This document shows, in pieces, positions 5,458 through 8,465 of a stretch of DNA of 8,465 nt. Each line of letters starts with the position of its first letter. The first letter of the stretch is position 1. Under the pieces are notes generated by a model, which saw nothing but the letters and a program-made list of their open reading frames with translations, had not been told where the DNA came from and ran no database searches. A program made the position numbers and the translations under genes. Source of the stretch: Bradyrhizobiaceae bacterium (lineage in GTDB: Bacteria > Pseudomonadota > Alphaproteobacteria > Rhizobiales > Hyphomicrobiaceae); the NCBI GenBank assembly GCA_947475855.1, contig CANJPN010000250.1, forward strand, positions 1 to 8,465, given 5' to 3'.

Positions 5458-6507
5458 ATGCGCCGAGGCTTGATTTCGTGGTCGAAGGACGAGCTGCCCG
5501 AGACCTTGCTCGATGGCCGCGTGGCCGCGTTGCAAGCCGCGATGGCCGGCGCGGGGCTCGACGCAATCGTCGCCTACACGACGCCGGCGCGCGCTGCCGC
5601 TGTGTCGTGGCTTGCCGGCTTCGTACCTTACTGGAACCAGGGATTGATGGTCGTGCCGCGCCAAGGCCGCCCGATCCTCGTGTCCGCACTCTCCAACCGC
5701 GTCAACGGCTGGATGCGCCGCAACGCGCACGTGGCCGACGTGATGAACTCGCCCCGCATCGGCAGCGAGGCCGGAAAATTCCTGATGTCCCACGCCGGCA
5801 AAGGCAACGTCGGCGTTGTGGACCTACCCCACCTGCCCGCCGTCGTGATCGAAGACATTGCCGCCGAGGGCCACACCATCGCCGATGCCTCCGCCTTGTT
5901 CCGAGCCGTTCGCGTTGTCGCCGATCCCGCCGACATTGCCCTGCACGAACGAGCAGCCGAGATCGCGAGAAGCGCGCTCGCGGCTTGCGATCCGCGCGAA
6001 CGCGACGCATCGAGGCTCGTTTCCCGTATCGACGGTGAAGCGCGCAGGCTGGGTGCAGAGGAGGTCTATCCGGCAGTCGCGGTCGATCTGGCGAAGAGTT
6101 TCGGAATGATTCGCCTGGAGAAAGCTGTCGAGCTCGGCGACTTCTCGGCGATCCGCATCTCCGTCGCCTACAAGGGCGCATGGGTCCGGCTGACGAAGAC
6201 GATGGTCCGCAAAGATGGTGTACGCTCGCAGATCGATAGCGCTGAAAAGGCCTTCGCGGACCTCGCAGCGAAACTTCCGGATACATCGGCATTGGCAACG
6301 AACGCGACATGGCTCGTCGAAGGCACGCGCACCGCACTGCCGCTCGAACCGCTCGCGGGTTCGATGATCGACGACGGCGAGCCGATCCTCCCCGGTAGCA
6401 TTGTTTCCGTTTCTGCCACGCTGGATGTCGGCGGTGCCCCGATCATGGTCGGCGCACCATTCCTCGTCGGCTCCCCGACGCGGCTTCTGGGAAGCTCACA
6501 GGCGTGA
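5458..6507 (+). CDS. Degenerate M24/creatinase-fold protein, copy B (probable pseudo-peptidase)
   Basis: A 349-residue protein. Residues about 15-155 look like a creatinase-N domain (RVAALQAAMAGAGLDAIVAY; WLAGFVPYWNQGLMVV). Residues about 160-345 resemble a pita-bread domain: PADIALHERAAEIA matches the usual 'P.Ei..iR.A' entry helix, and GDFSAIRISVAYKGAWVRLTKT matches the first two-ligand hairpin. Aligned by eye, the two metal Asp become Arg 233 and Arg 244. The GHGxGL His motif is absent (about TRTALPL), and the LEPGMxxxxEP Glu becomes Ser 319. No ligand of the dinuclear site is left, so it should not be a metallopeptidase. It follows copy A on the same strand and probably shares its transcript, so a regulatory or structural partner of copy A is a reasonable inference. 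Databases may simply call it hypothetical or M24 family. Confidence 0.78.
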   Translation: MRRGLISWSKDELPETLLDGRVAALQAAMAGAGLDAIVAYTTPARAAAVSWLAGFVPYWNQGLMVVPRQGRPILVSALSNRVNGWMRRNAHVADVMNSPRIGSEAGKFLMSHAGKGNVGVVDLPHLPAVVIEDIAAEGHTIADASALFRAVRVVADPADIALHERAAEIARSALAACDPRERDASRLVSRIDGEARRLGAEEVYPAVAVDLAKSFGMIRLEKAVELGDFSAIRISVAYKGAWVRLTKTMVRKDGVRSQIDSAEKAFADLAAKLPDTSALATNATWLVEGTRTALPLEPLAGSMIDDGEPILPGSIVSVSATLDVGGAPIMVGAPFLVGSPTRLLGSSQA

Positions 6508-6528
6508 TGTCTACAGGCGTGATGTCTA
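6499..6528. repeat. Perfect 15-bp tandem duplication across two convergent stop codons
   Basis: CAGGCGTGATGTCTA occurs twice without a gap (6499-6513 and 6514-6528). The TGA of the plus-strand M24-like gene (6505-6507) lies in the first copy. The TAG of the minus-strand GFA gene (6526-6528) is the last three bases of the second copy. The unit is five codons long and both stops are kept, so neither protein is altered by it. With one copy, the facing genes would be separated by only 3 bp. Confidence 0.95.
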
Positions 6529-6927
6529 AGGCATCGGCGGGAAGCGATCGAACGCCGGCAACTCGTGCACCCGTTCCATCCACGAGATCCGCTCGGCCAC
6601 CTGGATGTGTGCCTGGGCCGGAACTGCCGACGGGTCGTCATAGGTCGCGCTCTGGATATCGACGATGCCAGGCAGAAATTTCTCGTTGACGTAGAATAGT
6701 CCCGTGCCGCAGTCGGGGCAGAAATGCCGGCGGCCATCCGCCGACGATGAGTAAACCTTGGGCGTGCCTTGCGTGACCGTCAAGGCGTTGGCCGGATACA
6801 TGGTCCAGCCGACCATCGGGGCTCCTGCGTGACGTCGGCAGTCCCGGCAGTGACATAGCGCGTGGTTCATCGCGTCGCCTTCGACGCGATACCGGATCGC
6901 GCCGCAATGGCATCCACCTTCGAGCAT
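6526..6927 (-). CDS. GFA family (CENP-V/GFA domain) zinc protein
   Basis: A 133-residue single-domain protein with the full zinc-ligand set of the GFA/CENP-V fold: GCHCGAIRY (Cys 6, 8), CHCRDC (Cys 25, 27, 30) and FCPDCG (Cys 70, 73). The C-terminal segment holding Met-Glu-Arg-Val and LPAFDRFP is also common in the family. The founding member was described as a glutathione-dependent formaldehyde-activating enzyme, but most paralogues have no demonstrated reaction, so I do not assign one. Length is normal and no ligand is missing. The ATG (6925-6927) has GGAGG (6933-6937) 5 bases upstream. It is convergent with the M24-like pair and lies 54 bp downstream of the NfeD fragment on its own strand. 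Confidence 0.9.
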   Translation of the reverse strand: MLEGGCHCGAIRYRVEGDAMNHALCHCRDCRRHAGAPMVGWTMYPANALTVTQGTPKVYSSSADGRRHFCPDCGTGLFYVNEKFLPGIVDIQSATYDDPSAVPAQAHIQVAERISWMERVHELPAFDRFPPMP

Positions 6928-6947
6928 GTTCGCCTCCGTTCAACGGC

Positions 6948-6961
6948 CGGCCGATCGGCCG
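6948..6961. repeat. 14-bp perfect palindrome CGGCCGATCGGCCG
   Basis: A fully self-complementary 14-mer lies between the stop of the NfeD fragment (6982-6984) and the ribosome binding site of the GFA gene (6933-6937). It could be an operator or a transcript hairpin for the GFA gene. In GC-rich DNA such palindromes also arise by chance, and there is no T-run to make it a terminator. Confidence 0.5.
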
Positions 6962-6981
6962 ACCAACGAGGCGGCATCCTA

Positions 6982-7146
6982 TCAGCCCGCGCCGACGACG
7001 AGCACCGTGCCGTTCACGCAGGTCACCTTGGCGCGCGCCCCTTCCGGCATATCGGGACCTTCCGCAGTCCATACCGAATCGCCGATCTGGACCTTCCCGC
7101 GACCGCGCTGGATCGCTTGGGACACGGTCACGATACGGCCGCCCAT
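6982..7146 (-). pseudogene. NfeD C-terminal OB-fold fragment lacking the membrane domain
   Basis: The 54 residues from the ATG at 7144-7146 read MGGRIVTVSQAIQRGRGKVQ, then IGDSVWTAEGPDMPEGARAK and VTCVNGTVLVVGAG. This is the complete OB-fold domain of NfeD-like proteins: L(V)GR.G.V......G.G.V..GD..W.A.GP..P.G..V.V..V.G..L.V. Full NfeD proteins (about 150 residues or more) carry two or more membrane segments before it. Here the upstream sequence in this frame is not hydrophobic and belongs to another gene in another frame, so the 5' part appears deleted. NfeD normally partners a stomatin/SPFH protein, and none is visible. The ATG overlaps the upstream gene's TGA as TGATG, so the remnant may still be translated. 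It could instead be a genuine stand-alone OB domain. Confidence 0.6.
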
Positions 7147-8465
7147 CAGCACAGCCAGCCATACCGGTGCGAGCGCTTGAGGTCGGCGAGCAAGTCCTTG
7201 TCCCCGAAGCGACCAGCGAGCAACTCCTGCTCGACCCACGGCAGGTCGCCGAGGTTGATCAATGCGCCGAGCACGGCGCGGCGGTACTCGCGCAAGTAGG
7301 AGCCCTCGCCCTGTCGCTCGAGAGCGCTGCGCAACTCGGGGACAATCTGCGGTGCCCAGCCTTTTTCGGCCTTGCACGCGGCGTTGATACGGACGTGTTG
7401 GCTGCCGGGACCATAGTCGGCCTCGAACGGAAGAAGGCGCGGCAGGGGATTGACGGGTAGGCGAGAGACAACGCCGAGAAGTACGGTTCTTGTCGTGGGA
7501 TCGCGCTCGGACGCCGCCAGGATGCGGTCGGCATAAGGGGCGAGCTCGGACGGGGCGATCCGCTGAAGCGCATACGCCAAGCTGCGCAAAAGGGAGTGAC
7601 CGTTACCGACGCCGCGGCTCGACAGGAGGTCGATCACCTCGGGCAGCAGGGTGGCCCGTACCTCGTGGCGCATCACGACCTGGTCGATGAAGGACGCTCG
7701 GTTGAGCCGCTGATCGTGCAGAATGCTGCGCACCAGTTGGGTCTCGTGATCGCTCCAGGTGATGCCTGGATTTTCCTTCTTGCCGATCCATCGCACCGAC
7801 GAGAGCCAGCGGTCGATGACGTTGTATTGTTCTTCGTTGAAAGGCTCGCTCTGCGGCAGCGCAAGGACGGCTTGCAGGTCGCGCGTCCCAGGGCCATCGC
7901 GATCATAACGCCATTGACCCAGCGGTTGTGGTGGCGAAGGTGGCACATCACTGCCTGTACCCCCCAACCCGAGTTCAGTAAGAACGTGCTGCAAGTCGAT
8001 CGCATTCGCTGCAGCCCGCGTGCGCATGAGCAGCCCGCCTTCCTTGTCGACCGCCAACTTCAGAATTGTCGGCGAGACGGGGCGCTCGATCTCGACCTCG
8101 GTCCGCCGCAAGAGCACCTCGCTACCCTGCGTAACGGTCAGGACCCGGAGAGATCTCGCCGACACAAGGCCGTAGTCGAGTCTGGACTTCAAGTTCTCGC
8201 GCTCGATGGTGATGCGAAGATCGGCGTCCGCATCGGAGTTTGCGCTCCACACGATGCAGGGCGACCGAGGGTCGGAGCAAGCGGCCCCCTCCCCACGCCG
8301 GAATACATTGACGCTGGGCTTGTCACCCGCCGTCAGAACGACCCGGACCCAATCGACGTGTCCCGCCATCAGCAGCGAACGACATTCGCGAGCGCAAACA
8401 TCAGGCTGGGGCTTTCCGCCGTTCCGCCGGTAGCGCGGCGTCACGATCTCGATCGATCGCGCAAT
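7146..8465 (-). CDS. Unrecognised protein, 5' end outside the window; helical C-terminal half
   Basis: The frame is open from the window edge to the TGA at 7146-7148, giving 439 residues. A GTG at 8442-8444 is in frame, but the reading continues upstream as IARSIEIV, so the true start lies beyond the edge. I do not recognise the family. The N-terminal part has paired cysteines (CARECRSLLMAGHVDWVRVV; ACSDPRSPC) and mixed beta-rich sequence to about residue 150. A proline-rich linker (VPPSPPQPLG) then leads to a helical half with repeated Leu/Ala patterns (LLRSLAYALQRIAPSELAPY; YLREYRRAVLGALINLGDL), which may form HEAT-like repeats. The end, KRSHRYGWLC, abuts an NfeD remnant, so the last residues may come from a rearrangement junction. 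Confidence 0.7.
   Translation of the reverse strand: MARSIEIVTPRYRRNGGKPQPDVCARECRSLLMAGHVDWVRVVLTAGDKPSVNVFRRGEGAACSDPRSPCIVWSANSDADADLRITIERENLKSRLDYGLVSARSLRVLTVTQGSEVLLRRTEVEIERPVSPTILKLAVDKEGGLLMRTRAAANAIDLQHVLTELGLGGTGSDVPPSPPQPLGQWRYDRDGPGTRDLQAVLALPQSEPFNEEQYNVIDRWLSSVRWIGKKENPGITWSDHETQLVRSILHDQRLNRASFIDQVVMRHEVRATLLPEVIDLLSSRGVGNGHSLLRSLAYALQRIAPSELAPYADRILAASERDPTTRTVLLGVVSRLPVNPLPRLLPFEADYGPGSQHVRINAACKAEKGWAPQIVPELRSALERQGEGSYLREYRRAVLGALINLGDLPWVEQELLAGRFGDKDLLADLKRSHRYGWLC

Noticed and set aside
4417..5793. 458-codon minus-strand frame across both M24-like genes
   Set aside because: Antisense shadow with His/Val/Gly-rich composition; it spans the intercistronic repeats and the start of the second gene, and both plus-strand genes have clear family motifs and ribosome binding sites.
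5702..6337. 211-codon minus-strand Arg-rich frame
   Set aside because: Antisense to M24-like copy B; composition is typical of a GC-rich shadow.

Overview
The window is a high-GC bacterial segment. Its gene families point to Alphaproteobacteria, probably Hyphomicrobiales or a related order: a GFREYDARW-type phosphomannomutase/phosphoglucomutase, membrane-anchored TIGR02281-type retropepsin-like proteases next to a DUF1289 protein, an NfeD OB-fold domain, and a GGGCtccGCCC intergenic palindrome. I cannot name a genus from sequence alone. There is no CRISPR array, rRNA or tRNA.

Layout. (1) Positions 3-134 (+) hold the last 43 codons of an ISL3-family transposase, with a probable right terminal inverted repeat running over its stop codon to about position 149. 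(2) Positions 150-718 hold no gene I can support; they contain one perfect hairpin and an 11-C homopolymer. (3) A complete phosphomannomutase/phosphoglucomutase lies at 719-2218 (-), with a candidate promoter and a 16-bp palindrome just upstream. (4) A minus-strand operon at 2468-4034 runs from a four-cysteine DUF1289 protein, through an ATGA overlap, into a three-TM retropepsin-like aspartic protease, then into a second, shorter, single-TM retropepsin-like protease. (5) Divergent from it, on the plus strand, are two consecutive proteins with the creatinase/aminopeptidase P (M24) fold (4261-5364 and 5458-6507). Both lack the usual dinuclear-metal ligands. They are separated by a 93-bp spacer filled with inverted and direct repeats. 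(6) Facing them on the minus strand is a GFA/CENP-V-type zinc protein (6526-6927). A perfect 15-bp tandem duplication spans the two facing stop codons. (7) Upstream of GFA on the same strand lie an isolated NfeD OB-fold fragment without its membrane part (6982-7146) and the 3' 440 codons of an unrecognised gene (7146-8465). That gene's TGA shares one base with the ATG of the fragment.

How the parts relate. The DUF1289/retropepsin set looks like one transcription unit with a conserved membrane-protease arrangement, here carrying an extra protease copy. The two M24-like genes share orientation and fold, so they may act together as a heteromer, but their altered active sites argue against ordinary Xaa-Pro peptidase activity. 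They are the most unusual feature here. The NfeD fragment suggests a past deletion or rearrangement. No window-wide pathway is visible, and the phosphomannomutase appears to be an independent unit.
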